From contig JAUIIK010000020.1 in NCBI GenBank assembly GCA_030431755.1, forward strand, positions 1 through 52,022: DNA of 52,022 nucleotides, written 5' to 3'. The translations under genes were made by a program, and so were the position numbers. This document shows, piece after piece, positions 1 to 8,770 of the stretch; position 1 is the first letter of the stretch, and each line of letters starts with the position of its first letter. The notes under the pieces were generated by a model. That model did not search any database. It saw only the letters and a program-made list of their open reading frames with translations, and was not told the DNA's origin. Source of the DNA: Chloroflexia bacterium (lineage in GTDB: Bacteria; Chloroflexota; Chloroflexia; Thermomicrobiales; CFX8).

Positions 1-269
1 TGCCAGGGCATGCCGTTGGCGAGCCCGGTCGTGTGGAGCTCCGCGCCGATGAGCGTCGTGAACCCGGCGCTGCGCAGGCCGGTTGTATCGGTGATCTGGT
101 AATCCCACTCCGGCGAGAAGTGATCGGTCAGGGCGATGAAGTCGTAGCCCTGGCTGCGGTAGAGCTGGACGACCTCCTCCGGCGCGTAGAGCCCGTCGGA
201 TGCGTTCGAGTGGGTGTGGAGATTGCCCCGATAGAAGCGGCCGGGCTTTGTGAATGGAAGTTGCTGCAT
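1..269 (-). CDS. PHP-domain metal-dependent phosphoesterase, N-terminal part (cut by window edge)
   Basis: The gene runs off the left edge, so only the first 89 residues are visible. The start is the ATG at 269-267. Residues 12-26 read FYRGNLHTHSNASDG, and the HTHSNASDG stretch is the first metal-binding motif of the PHP (polymerase and histidinol phosphatase) superfamily. It is followed by YDFIALTDHFS, the second PHP motif with its Asp-His pair. Members hydrolyse phosphoesters with a di- or trinuclear metal centre; the substrate cannot be told from this fragment. It lies about 90 bases downstream of a small unknown gene on the same strand and probably belongs to the same transcription unit as the cupin gene. 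The family call is secure, the function is not. Confidence 0.85.
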   Translation of the reverse strand, partial: MQQLPFTKPGRFYRGNLHTHSNASDGLYAPEEVVQLYRSQGYDFIALTDHFSPEWDYQITDTTGLRSAGFTTLIGAELHTTGLANGMPW

Positions 270-359
270 GGGTTGATGGCGCTTTCACGTAACTGACGGC
301 GGGCCAGCCAACTACGGCCCGCCGTCACGTTATCGTGTTGCGGTCAGATGCGGCAAGCC

Positions 360-671
360 CTACCGATACGCGATGGACGCCACCGCATCCGCGCCGCTGA
401 GCGTGATGCTCAACGGCTGCGTGATGAATGCAGGCGCTGCCGGCACGAAGCGCGCGGTGCCGCCCGGCTCGGCCCGGAGCGTCAACAACACGCTGTCACT
501 GCTCTGAGTAGCGAGCGACACAGCTGCGTGGCCCGCGTCACCGGCGATCAGCTCAACCTGGAATAGCGTCAGCGGTTGGACGGAGAACTCGCCGCTGGCG
601 CTGACGATTGCGATCTCCGGGCAATCCGCCGAATGGCGCGCCGCCCGGCGACGGACACGGATCTCAGCCAT
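360..671 (-). CDS. Small hypothetical protein, 103 residues
   Basis: I do not recognise this protein. The reading frame is open much further upstream, but the credible start is the ATG at 671-669, which overlaps the last codons and stop of the cupin gene by eight bases, a typical translational coupling. The first dozen residues are basic and arginine-rich. The rest alternates short hydrophobic strands with turns, suggesting a small beta-sandwich or barrel. It has no cysteine-rich motif, signal peptide or membrane segment. The order cupin, this gene, PHP phosphoesterase on one strand suggests an operon and perhaps an accessory role for this protein. That it is a gene rests on the coupling and the absence of a better frame. 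Confidence 0.55.
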   Translation of the reverse strand: MAEIRVRRRAARHSADCPEIAIVSASGEFSVQPLTLFQVELIAGDAGHAAVSLATQSSDSVLLTLRAEPGGTARFVPAAPAFITQPLSITLSGADAVASIAYR

Positions 672-1227
672 TGAGCGCGATCTCCTCGGCCACCCCGCGT
701 TCGGGATCGAAGTACAGGCGCGGCAGCTGCATGACATTCCGCCCAAAGAGGACGAACTCATAGGCGGTCTCGCCGTCATGTCCTTGCTGGGCGTGGATGT
801 CTTGTGGCGGTGGCGGCAGAAGCGCCACATCTCCGGGACCGAGGATGCGCTCTTCGACAAGTTCGACGCTCGCCGCGCCGTCACCGTCGCCCGTGTCATT
901 CCTGCGCCAGACCTGGTAACGATCCGATCCCTGGTAGACGCCGATGACGCCCCATGCGCCATGGCTGTGAATCGGCGTCAGTTCCTCAGGTCCGAAACTT
1001 GCGCGCACGAGCGTAAGTCCGCTCTCGTCCTCATAGAGCGGCGCTGACTGGCGCCGGTCATGGATGTTCCCTTGCGGCTCTTGCTGGTCGATGACTTCGT
1101 CACGATGGTCGATCAACCAGCGCATCTCGTCGCCAATTCGTTCGAAACCGGCGGGCGACTCGCCGTCCTCGCGCAGAATTGTCTTGACTCGTTCGATGAA
1201 TGTCGTGATCACGGAGTTCTCGCTCAT
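664..1227 (-). CDS. Cysteine-dioxygenase-like cupin protein
   Basis: This 187-residue protein belongs to the double-stranded beta-helix (cupin) group that includes type I cysteine dioxygenase. The first cupin motif is visible in TPIHSHGAWGVIGVYQGSD (His-x-His and a downstream Gly-rich turn). The second is in DIHAQQGHDGETAYEFVLFG, where DIH gives the third iron-ligand His. Known relatives use mononuclear Fe(II) to oxidise thiols such as cysteine or 3-mercaptopropionate; the actual substrate here is not readable. The ATG at 1227 is preferred over one nine codons upstream because AAAGGA lies seven bases before it. It is the first gene of a likely three-gene unit running to the PHP protein. Confidence 0.8.
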   Translation of the reverse strand: MSENSVITTFIERVKTILREDGESPAGFERIGDEMRWLIDHRDEVIDQQEPQGNIHDRRQSAPLYEDESGLTLVRASFGPEELTPIHSHGAWGVIGVYQGSDRYQVWRRNDTGDGDGAASVELVEERILGPGDVALLPPPPQDIHAQQGHDGETAYEFVLFGRNVMQLPRLYFDPERGVAEEIALNG

Positions 1228-1595
1228 GGCTGGATCCTTTCGATGGCCTGACAACTCGCTTCTCCCGCGAGAACCGGGCGCGCAAGCAGACGTGCCGAAG
1301 CGCCGCCGGCTCGTGTCTGTTCTTCTATCTGGGCAATGTGGAACGGCCTGACGCAGGAAGCTCGGTTGGCGTCAGGCGCCTGGTCAGGCGCAGATGCGTG
1401 GCCAATGGGCGAAGAGATCGTTCATCGACGGGCAGCATCGGACGGAATCAAGACGCTGATTGCGTTGGGTGAGTAGTCCGCCCTCGGTCAACTGGTTCGC
1501 TCCCGTTCCGTGGTAGTCCGTCTTATCGGTCTAACGTGTCTCGTCGTGGTGCTATTCCCTGACTCACGGCGCGGGCGAACGGCGATCTACAAAAG
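1228..1595. other. Intergenic region upstream of the cupin gene
   Basis: About 370 bases without a credible gene; the short frames here have no ribosome site or protein-like composition. It must hold the promoter for the cupin operon. One imperfect hairpin is visible: GCCTGACGC at 1347-1355 pairs with GCGTCAGGC at 1370-1378 across a 14-base loop. It has no T-run and lies about 120 bases before the cupin start, so it could be a leader structure or an operator, but nothing recognisable as a riboswitch. Confidence 0.5.
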
Positions 1596-1623
1596 GAGAG
1601 CCTCAGCGTACGCTGAGGCTCTC
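1596..1623 (-). terminator. Rho-independent terminator of the aconitase gene
   Basis: A perfect 28-base palindrome centred at 1609/1610, with AGCCTCAGCG and its complement as the core. Read on the minus strand it is followed by CCTTTTG, and it begins 32 bases past the aconitase stop codon, so it fits an intrinsic terminator for that gene. Confidence 0.8.
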
Positions 1624-1654
1624 GGCGATCAAGCTTGTTCCGCGAGTCGATTCC

Positions 1655-4474
1655 CTAGGCGGCGGCCAGCCGGCGCAAGACCATCGGCAAGATGCCGCCG
1701 TGGCGGATGTATTCCCACTCGACAGCGGTGTCGACGCGCGTCTGTACCTGGAACGAGATCTCCGCGCCGCCGGGATGCTTCGCGACGACGTCGAGGATCT
1801 GGCCCGGTTCGATGCCGCCGGCGATGCCGGTGATGTCGAAGCTCTCGCTGCCATCCAGGCCCAGCTCCTTGCGACCTTCACCGGGCATGAACTGGAGTGG
1901 GATGACGCCCATCATGATCAGGTTGCTGCGGTGAATGCGCTCGTAGCTCTCGGCGATCGTCGCCTTGATGCCAAGCAGCGCCGGGCCTTTGGCGGCCCAG
2001 TCACGTGAGCTACCCGTGCCGTACTCCTTGCCGGCCAGGACGATCAGCGGCGTGCCGTCTGATTTGTAGCGGTCGGACGCCTCGAAGATCGACATCTCCT
2101 CGTTGGTCGGGATGTAGCGCGTCCACCAGCCCTCGCGGCTCGGCGTCAGCTCGTTGCGGAGGCGGATGTTGGCGAACGTGCCGCGCATCATCACCTCGTG
2201 GTTGCCGCGCCGCGCGCCGTAGGAGTTGAAGTCGCGCCGCTGGACATCGTTGAGGATGAGGTAGTCGCCAGCCGGGCTCTCCAGCGGGATCGAGCCGGCG
2301 GGCGAGATGTGGTCGGTCGTGATCGAGTCCGCAACCTTGAGGAGCACTCGCGCGCCGGTGATGTCGCCGGGATCGGTCGCTTCGAGTCCGAGGTTCTCGA
2401 AGAAGGGTGGCTCCTTGACGTAGGTCGATTCCGCGTCCCAGTCGTAGAGCTGGCCGGTCGGCGTCTCCATCGACTTCCAGTTCTCGTCGCCCTCGAAGAC
2501 ATGGGCGTAGTTGTCGGCGAAGACGTTGGCGGTGACGGCGCTGTTGACGACGTCGCGAACCTCGTCCTGGCTCGGCCAGATGTCGCTCAGGTAGACCGGC
2601 GCGCCCTCTTTGTCGGCTCCCAACGGCTCGGTCGTCAGGTCGATGTCGACGGTCCCGGCCAGGGCGTAAGCGATGACCAGCGGCGGCGAGGCCAGGAAGC
2701 TGGCCTGGACCTGGGCATGGATGCGGCCCTCGAAATTGCGGTTGCCGCTGAGGACCGACGCAACGACGAGGTTGTGCTCGTCAACGGCCTTGCCGACCTC
2801 CTCGACGAGCGGGCCACTGTTGCCGATACAGGTCGTGCAACCGTAGCCGACCGTGTGGAAGCCGAGCGCTTCGAGATATTGGGTCAATCCGGCGTTCTCG
2901 TAGTAGTCGGTGACAGCTCTCGAACCGGGCGCAAGGCTCGTCTTGACCGCCGGGTTGACTTCGAGCCCGCGCTCGACGGCCTTCTTCGCCAGGAGTCCGG
3001 CAGCCAGCATCACGGATGGGTTCGATGTATTCGTGCAGCTTGTGATCGCCGCGATGACGACCGAGCCGTGGCCGAGCTGCATGCCGTCGCCGATGTCGTG
3101 CAGTGGCATGCGGGTGATGTGGCGCTCAACACGCTGGTTGACGACTTCCGAGGGGCCGGGATGCTCGTCCTGGGCCGGCATTGGATCGCTGGCCGGGAAG
3201 GACTCTTCAATTACTTCGTCGACGGATGCTTCCTCATCCTGCGCCTCTTCCGCAATGACGCCGATCTGGTCGCCGAAGGTGCCGAAGAGTGCGCCACTAA
3301 TCCCGGTGAGCGGCACACGATCCTGTGGCCGGCGCGGCCCGGCGACGCTGGGGACGATCGAGGCGAGGTCAAGCTCCAACAGCTCGTCGTAGGCCGGTTC
3401 GAGCGACTCGTCGGTGCGGAACATGCCCTGGGCTTTGTAGTAGCGCTCGACGAGATCGATCTGCTCTTCCGAGCGGCCGGTCAGGCGCAGGTAGTTCAGT
3501 GTTTCATCGTCGACCGGGAAGAGTCCGGCGGTCGCGCCATACTCAGGCGACATGTTGCCGATCGTGGCGCGGTCCGGCACTGGCAGGTTGCTCAGCCCGG
3601 AGCCGAAGTACTCGACGAATTTGCCGACGACGCCGTGCTCGCGCAGCATCTGTGTGACAGTCAGGACAAGGTCGGTCGCCGTTGCCCCTTCCGGCATCTC
3701 GTTGATCAGGCGGACACCGACGACCTTCGGCGAGAGCATGTAGATCGGTTGGCCGAGCATCGCGCCTTCGGCTTCGATGCCGCCGACACCCCAGGCCAGG
3801 ACGCCGACGCCATTGACCATCGGCGTATGCGAATCGGTACCGACACAGGTGTCGGGGAAGGCGACCATCTCGCCGTTGATCTCGCGCACATCGACGACAC
3901 GCGAGAGATATTCGAGGTTCACCTGGTGGCAGATGCCGGTGCCGGGCGGCACGATGCTCAGGCCGTTCAGTGCCTGTTGCGCCCACCGCAGCAGCGCGTA
4001 ACGCTCGCCGTTGCGTTCGTACTCGCGTTCGACATTCAGCGAGTAGGCGAGTTTCGAGGCGAACATGTCGACCTGCACCGAGTGGTCGATGACGAGATCG
4101 GCCGGCAGCAGCGGATTGACCTTTGCCGGATCGCCGCCAAGCCGCTCCATCGCCGAGCGCATCGCCGCGAAATCGACGACGGCCGGGACGCCGGTCAGGT
4201 CCTGAAGCAGGACGCGGGTTGGCAAGTACGGTAGTTCGGAGTCGATCTCGCTGGCCGGTTTCCAGCCGGCAAGTGCCTCGACGTGAGCTGCCTCGAAGCC
4301 GTCGTTACCGACGTTGCGCAGCACGTTTTCGAGGATGATCTTGACGGTCATCGGCATACGCTCGATGTCGCCGAAGTCCGAGAGCGCGTCGAGCCGGTAG
4401 ATCGTTGCCGATCCGCCGGCATATTCGAGCGTGTCGCGTGCGTTGAAAGGATCGTTGGTCGTCGTAGCGGTCAT
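1655..4474 (-). CDS. acnA: Aconitate hydratase A
   Basis: Aconitase isomerises citrate to isocitrate through cis-aconitate in the TCA cycle, in the cytoplasm, using a [4Fe-4S] cluster. The 939-residue length fits AcnA/IRP-type enzymes. The cluster cysteines are in TSCTNTSNPS and GYGCTTCIGNSG; substrate-binding stretches such as GTDSHTPMVNGVGVLAWGVGG, QDRVPL and GSSRDWAAKGP are intact. Between the QDRVPL region and the first cysteine motif it carries an acidic insert of about 40 residues containing EESFPASDP; from memory, actinobacterial aconitases have a very similar insert. The ATG at 4474 follows AGGGAG at a good distance. The gene stands alone with its own terminator and is divergent from an ECF sigma gene. 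Confidence 0.97.
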   Translation of the reverse strand: MTATTTNDPFNARDTLEYAGGSATIYRLDALSDFGDIERMPMTVKIILENVLRNVGNDGFEAAHVEALAGWKPASEIDSELPYLPTRVLLQDLTGVPAVVDFAAMRSAMERLGGDPAKVNPLLPADLVIDHSVQVDMFASKLAYSLNVEREYERNGERYALLRWAQQALNGLSIVPPGTGICHQVNLEYLSRVVDVREINGEMVAFPDTCVGTDSHTPMVNGVGVLAWGVGGIEAEGAMLGQPIYMLSPKVVGVRLINEMPEGATATDLVLTVTQMLREHGVVGKFVEYFGSGLSNLPVPDRATIGNMSPEYGATAGLFPVDDETLNYLRLTGRSEEQIDLVERYYKAQGMFRTDESLEPAYDELLELDLASIVPSVAGPRRPQDRVPLTGISGALFGTFGDQIGVIAEEAQDEEASVDEVIEESFPASDPMPAQDEHPGPSEVVNQRVERHITRMPLHDIGDGMQLGHGSVVIAAITSCTNTSNPSVMLAAGLLAKKAVERGLEVNPAVKTSLAPGSRAVTDYYENAGLTQYLEALGFHTVGYGCTTCIGNSGPLVEEVGKAVDEHNLVVASVLSGNRNFEGRIHAQVQASFLASPPLVIAYALAGTVDIDLTTEPLGADKEGAPVYLSDIWPSQDEVRDVVNSAVTANVFADNYAHVFEGDENWKSMETPTGQLYDWDAESTYVKEPPFFENLGLEATDPGDITGARVLLKVADSITTDHISPAGSIPLESPAGDYLILNDVQRRDFNSYGARRGNHEVMMRGTFANIRLRNELTPSREGWWTRYIPTNEEMSIFEASDRYKSDGTPLIVLAGKEYGTGSSRDWAAKGPALLGIKATIAESYERIHRSNLIMMGVIPLQFMPGEGRKELGLDGSESFDITGIAGGIEPGQILDVVAKHPGGAEISFQVQTRVDTAVEWEYIRHGGILPMVLRRLAAA

Positions 4475-4669
4475 CTGGTTACTCCCTGCCCGTTTCCATC
4501 ATCTGGATGGGAACGCAATCACTCCACCCAAGCTTAGCGCGAATCGGCATCCCGGCGTGGCGCGTCTAGTAAGGAATCTCGATAGAAACCGAGCGTGTCG
4601 ACAGTGCAAGTGGGACGGTAGCAGCCGCCGGAGCGTATATATGGCAGAGACGATGGCCTGAGGAGTGGC
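4475..4669. promoter_or_regulatory. Divergent promoter region, acnA and sigma factor gene
   Basis: These 195 bases separate the start codons of aconitase (minus) and the ECF sigma gene (plus), so both promoters must lie here. A TATATA stretch occurs near 4635 on the sigma-gene side and GAGGAG lies just before the sigma ATG. ECF sigma factors often drive their own promoter, which would also sit here. I cannot assign -35 and -10 boxes with confidence. Confidence 0.45.
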
Positions 4670-5254
4670 ATGACGAACGATGCCAGCCTGATAGAAAGAG
4701 CGCGCTTCGGGGACGACGATGCCTTCGCCGATCTCGTCGAGCGCTATCAAGCGCTGGCATTTCGGGCTGCCTATCTCATTACCGGAAATGCCCAGGAGGC
4801 CGAAGACGCGACCCAGGAAGGTTTGATACGAGCCCACGCAGCGCTGGGCCGGTTTCGCATCGGTGAGCCATTTCGGCCCTGGCTGCTGCGAATCGTGACG
4901 AATGCCGCAAGGGACCGCAAACGATCAAGCAACCGCAACATGCGCCTCGCAATGAAGCTCGACCAATTCGAGAGGCAGCAACCGACGAACCCGTCACCGG
5001 AAGGTGAGGCCGTCGCCGCTGAACGAAACGCAGCGGTCGCCGGATTGTTGAACGAACTGCCCGAGTCCGACCGCATCGTACTGACCTATCGCTATTTTTT
5101 GGATCTGCGGGTGACTGAGATCGCCGCGATTCTGGATGTTCCTCCCAGCACGGTCCGCAGCCGGCTCCTAAGGGCCCGCAACCGACTGCGAACGCGTCTT
5201 GAAACCAGGGAACATAAGCCAGCCATCGATCGCGACCGGAAGCGAGACTCCTGA
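4670..5254 (+). CDS. RNA polymerase ECF sigma factor
   Basis: This 194-residue protein has the two-domain layout of group 4 (ECF) sigma factors. Region 2 covers about residues 12-85, with FADLVERYQALAFRAAYLITG and the DATQEGLIRAH stretch that meets core polymerase and the -10 element. Region 4 covers about 125-180, with LPESDRIVLTYRYFLDLRV and a helix-turn-helix in VTEIAAILDVPPSTVRSRL that reads the -35 element. The tail is strongly basic. A GAGGAG ribosome site precedes the ATG. Its stop codon overlaps the start of the next gene (TGATG), which encodes a membrane protein that is the likely anti-sigma partner. It would redirect RNA polymerase when that partner senses an outside signal. Confidence 0.93.
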   Translation: MTNDASLIERARFGDDDAFADLVERYQALAFRAAYLITGNAQEAEDATQEGLIRAHAALGRFRIGEPFRPWLLRIVTNAARDRKRSSNRNMRLAMKLDQFERQQPTNPSPEGEAVAAERNAAVAGLLNELPESDRIVLTYRYFLDLRVTEIAAILDVPPSTVRSRLLRARNRLRTRLETREHKPAIDRDRKRDS

Positions 5255-7080
5255 TGACGAACCACGGCCGACTGAGCGACAACGATCTCGACGCGCTGAT
5301 CCGTGGCCTTGGAGAGCATGTTGATTATCCACCGACGCCGGACTTCGCTGTTTCCTGGAGAAGTAGTGGCATACAGGCAGAGTCAACGATGGGGCGTAGG
5401 TCTCGTGCGACCAACTTGGCTGCGCCGGAGACAACTACCTCGGAACCCGGCGCGACACAGTGGTTGGAGCCTGCGCAACAGGGCAGCGAATGGCGTCAGG
5501 CTGCACGGTTGATTGTTGCCGGAATTGCTGCATTGGTGGTCGGTGTGTTGATCGTGTTAGTGCTCCGCGAGATGCGAAGCAGTTCGCCGGAGATAGACCG
5601 CGCAGGTTCGAGCGAGCTGCGGGAGGTATTCATATCGACGTTTAGCACGTCAACAGGCGCGAATGAGTCTTTCAGCTTCCTGCTTGTGCGCGATGCGAGG
5701 TCGCTTAAGGAGGTCTTTACTGTTGAGGTTGATCTTGGAGGCTGGTTCACCGTCTCGCCGGATGGAGCACACATTTACGCGTCTGGTGATCACTACTTGT
5801 CAGCTATCGATTCTGCTACTGGGGGAACCGTCTGGGAGAAGCCATTAGCGGATCGCAGGTTGCGCGAGTTCGGCATCCCTGGTTTGGCAACTCCGGCAAT
5901 GTCACCGGACGGTACACGGCTGTATCTCTACAGCACGGAGTCCGGATTCTCGTACCGGATCGAAGAACTCGACGCCGCAACCGGCGAGCCGCTCCGAACA
6001 TCCGACGTGTTCGACCACCAGTGCAACAGCAGGATCTATCCGTCACCGGACGGCAAAGCGCTCTACCTCCCCTGTCATAACGACAGCGTCGATGTGATTG
6101 ATATCGAGACGCTGCAGCCGCAACCGCCACTGGATCTTGAACCTGTTGAAGTCGCGCAGACCGTCAGCGGGCACGCTCTCTATGTGCTGTCCAGCGACGG
6201 CGAAATAGCGACGATCGATACGAACGCACAGCAAGTCGTTGCGCGGGCGCAGTTGCTGGACCTACCCGCAGGAGATGCATTCCCGATCATCGCCTACATG
6301 GCGCTGTCGAACGATGACGCGACGCTGGCGGTGGCGTTGACCGACGACGTTGTTCGTGGTCCGACGTTCACCTACGAATACCGCCTGTATGAGGTCGGTA
6401 GCTGGCAGGAGGTCGGCCGTGTGTCGCCTGGGAGTCCGATCGTAGCGGGTGGCCTGACGCCGGATCACACGGGAGGATTTCTCATTGTGGAACAAGATGA
6501 GGGTGCGGCTCTACGTCTGGATCGCGACGGCCTCGAATCCCTGGTGTATGACCTTGACGACGGACGCGACGCAAACTACCAGCGCACGGTGGCGGCGACG
6601 ATCGCCGCTGCCGCGGAAGCTGACGCGTCCTGCCCGGTGACGCCTCAAACGGCCAATCAGGAGATTCGGGAGAGATACGAGTTCGGTGATTTCCGCACCG
6701 TTGAAGTGGCCGACATGTATCTCAATTTCTGGGGCACGTCGTATGATGGCGAGTCGGTTGGCTATACCGCGATGATGTCTCACCCGAATGGCTATGAGGA
6801 AGGTGGCTGGTACTACATCACACTTCAGTTCGTCGTTCCTGACCTGGATAGGTCCGTTGTGGTTTCCGGCTTCCGCCTCGACACGGCAGGCGACCTTCGG
6901 TTTGGCGACAGTAATAATCCAGCGAGCAGCGTCGAACTCTGGCCGTCGCCGGGTATGGAAACGATAGGTCTGGGAGCGCTTCGCCGGACGGATGCGCGGG
7001 TGACAGGTTCAGGCTGCTTCGGGATAGCCGTCCAATGGGATGATAATGATGAAACGGTCGTCTTCGAGGTTGTCGACTAG
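5254..7080 (+). CDS. Membrane-anchored anti-sigma-like protein with outer beta-propeller
   Basis: Translation is coupled to the sigma gene by a TGATG overlap. The 608-residue protein has an 84-residue cytoplasmic part opening with LSDNDLDALIRGLGEHVDYPPTPDF, one membrane segment at about 85-105, and about 500 residues outside. The outside part has at least four WD40/YVTN-type blades marked by VSPDGAHIYAS, SPDGTRLYLYS, SPDGKALYLPC and LSNDDATLAVAL. After about residue 440 a second, unidentified beta-rich domain begins; it contains two cysteines that might form a disulphide. The cytoplasmic part lacks the zinc-binding His-Cys-Cys motif of ZAS anti-sigma factors. The role as anti-sigma factor is inferred from coupling and topology; the propeller may be the sensor. 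Confidence 0.75.
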   Translation: MTNHGRLSDNDLDALIRGLGEHVDYPPTPDFAVSWRSSGIQAESTMGRRSRATNLAAPETTTSEPGATQWLEPAQQGSEWRQAARLIVAGIAALVVGVLIVLVLREMRSSSPEIDRAGSSELREVFISTFSTSTGANESFSFLLVRDARSLKEVFTVEVDLGGWFTVSPDGAHIYASGDHYLSAIDSATGGTVWEKPLADRRLREFGIPGLATPAMSPDGTRLYLYSTESGFSYRIEELDAATGEPLRTSDVFDHQCNSRIYPSPDGKALYLPCHNDSVDVIDIETLQPQPPLDLEPVEVAQTVSGHALYVLSSDGEIATIDTNAQQVVARAQLLDLPAGDAFPIIAYMALSNDDATLAVALTDDVVRGPTFTYEYRLYEVGSWQEVGRVSPGSPIVAGGLTPDHTGGFLIVEQDEGAALRLDRDGLESLVYDLDDGRDANYQRTVAATIAAAAEADASCPVTPQTANQEIRERYEFGDFRTVEVADMYLNFWGTSYDGESVGYTAMMSHPNGYEEGGWYYITLQFVVPDLDRSVVVSGFRLDTAGDLRFGDSNNPASSVELWPSPGMETIGLGALRRTDARVTGSGCFGIAVQWDDNDETVVFEVVD

Positions 7081-7086
7081 TCTTCG

Positions 7087-8769
7087 CTAGACGATGAAGT
7101 AGCGCTGGGCGAGGGGCAGGCGTTCGGCGGGTTGGAACTCGACGAGCTCGCCGTCGATGGTGACGTCGAGGCTCTCGGGGTCGACGCGGACGTCGGGGCT
7201 GGACGTGTTGAGGTGCAGCGCGGATTTGAATGTGCTGCGGACGTTGCCGACGGCGACCGGGCGGCGCTGGAGGTGGCCGCCTTGCGGGATGCCGCCCGCC
7301 GCCGATTCGGAGACGAAGTTGACGCTGAGGCGCGCGGGCGCAAGGCCCATACCGCCCCACATCGGGCGGTAGACGAGCGGCTGGCTGCCGCGCGTCGAGC
7401 CGTCGCCGTCGCCGACCTGGGCCGCCGCCACGAAGCCGCCTTTGATGACCGCGAACGGTTTGACCGCGAAGAAAGCCGGCGGCCAGAGGACGATGTCGGC
7501 CAGCTTGCCCGGTTCCAGGCTGCCGACCTCGTGGTCGAGACCGTGGGCTATCGCGGGGTTGATCGTGTATTTGGCGATGTAGCGCAGGATGCGGTCGTTG
7601 TCGTCGCCCGCGCCGCTCTCCTCATCGTAGCCGCCACCACGAATCGCCTTCATATGGTGCGCCATCTGCCAGGTACGGGAGATGACCTGGCCAATCCGGC
7701 CCATGCCCTGGGAGTCTGACGAGACGATGGCGATTGCTCCGAGGTCGTGCAGGACATCCTCGGCGGCGATGGTCGAAATGCGGATGCGGTCCTGGGCGGC
7801 TTTGACATCTTCGGGGATCGAGCGGTCCATGCCGTGGACGATCATGATCATGTCGAATTGCTCGGCGACCGAGTTGATCGAGTAGGGCAGCGTCGGGTTG
7901 GTCGAGGAGCCGATGATGTTCGGGACGGAGCAGATCTCGATCAGGTTCGGCGCGTGACCGCCACCGGAACCCTCGACGTGGAAGGCGTGGATCGAGCGGC
8001 CATTGATGGCCGAGACGGTCTCGGTCAACGCCCCTGCTTCGTTGATACCGTCGGTGTGCATCGCGACCTGGCCGCCGTACTGATCGGCGATGGTCAGGCA
8101 GGCGTCGATGACGGCCGGGAATGCGCCAACGTCCTCGTGGATCTTCAAACCCGACGCGCCCGACTCGAAATTGGCAGCGAGTTGGTCGCGGTCGCTCGAT
8201 CCACGCGCCAGGACACCGAGATTGATCGGGATCTCCTCGAAGGCTTCAAAGACATGCAGCATGTTTGCCAGCGGATTGACGCCGAGGTCGAACACGCCGC
8301 CGCTGCCCTGGCCGACCAGCGTCGTCACGCCGCTGTAGAGCGCCGTCGCGGCGAGGCTGGTCGATGACAGATGCACGTGGCTATCGACTCCGCCCGCGGT
8401 TGCGATCATGCCGTTGGCGGGCACGACGCCGGTGGCCGGGCCGATGACGAGCTCGATGTTATCGGTGACGTCCGGGTTGCCAGCTCGGCCGATGCCGACG
8501 ATGCGGCCGTCCTTGATGCCGATGTTGCTCTTGAAGATGCCGAGCACTGGATCGATGACGATGGCGTTGACGATGACGAGGTCAAGCTGGCTGGGTGACG
8601 AGCGGCCAAAGAGCATCCCGTCGCGTAACGGCCGCCCAAAGCCCCCGGTTGGCTCGAAGCCGGGCAACGAATCATCGCGCTCGATGCGGGCAAAGAGGTT
8701 CGTGTCTGCCAACCGAACGCGGTCTCCAGTAGTTGGGCCGAAGAGCCGGTTGTATTCGCGGCGTTCCAC
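7087..8769 (-). CDS. ureC: Urease subunit alpha, divergent
   Basis: The alpha subunit carries the dinickel site that hydrolyses urea to ammonia and carbamate. All nickel ligands can be placed: His131 and His133 (SHVH), the carbamylated Lys209 (GLKIHED), His264 (FHVEG), His272 (GGGHAP) and Asp352 (SSDSQ); substrate His238 and flap His312 are also present. The flap cysteine is Val311, and the usual PQQ after HxH and the ATTCTPGPWY loop are missing, making it about as long as normal (560 residues) but clearly divergent. The GTG start lies one base after the ureB stop. It ends six bases from the convergent anti-sigma gene. No ureD, E, F or G lies in the window. Confidence 0.88.
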   Translation of the reverse strand: MERREYNRLFGPTTGDRVRLADTNLFARIERDDSLPGFEPTGGFGRPLRDGMLFGRSSPSQLDLVIVNAIVIDPVLGIFKSNIGIKDGRIVGIGRAGNPDVTDNIELVIGPATGVVPANGMIATAGGVDSHVHLSSTSLAATALYSGVTTLVGQGSGGVFDLGVNPLANMLHVFEAFEEIPINLGVLARGSSDRDQLAANFESGASGLKIHEDVGAFPAVIDACLTIADQYGGQVAMHTDGINEAGALTETVSAINGRSIHAFHVEGSGGGHAPNLIEICSVPNIIGSSTNPTLPYSINSVAEQFDMIMIVHGMDRSIPEDVKAAQDRIRISTIAAEDVLHDLGAIAIVSSDSQGMGRIGQVISRTWQMAHHMKAIRGGGYDEESGAGDDNDRILRYIAKYTINPAIAHGLDHEVGSLEPGKLADIVLWPPAFFAVKPFAVIKGGFVAAAQVGDGDGSTRGSQPLVYRPMWGGMGLAPARLSVNFVSESAAGGIPQGGHLQRRPVAVGNVRSTFKSALHLNTSSPDVRVDPESLDVTIDGELVEFQPAERLPLAQRYFIV

Positions 8770-8770
8770 G

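Noticed and set aside
2198-4234. 678-codon open frame on the plus strand
   Set aside because: It lies wholly antisense to aconitase in a high-GC region, has no ribosome site, and shows a composition typical of a shadow frame.
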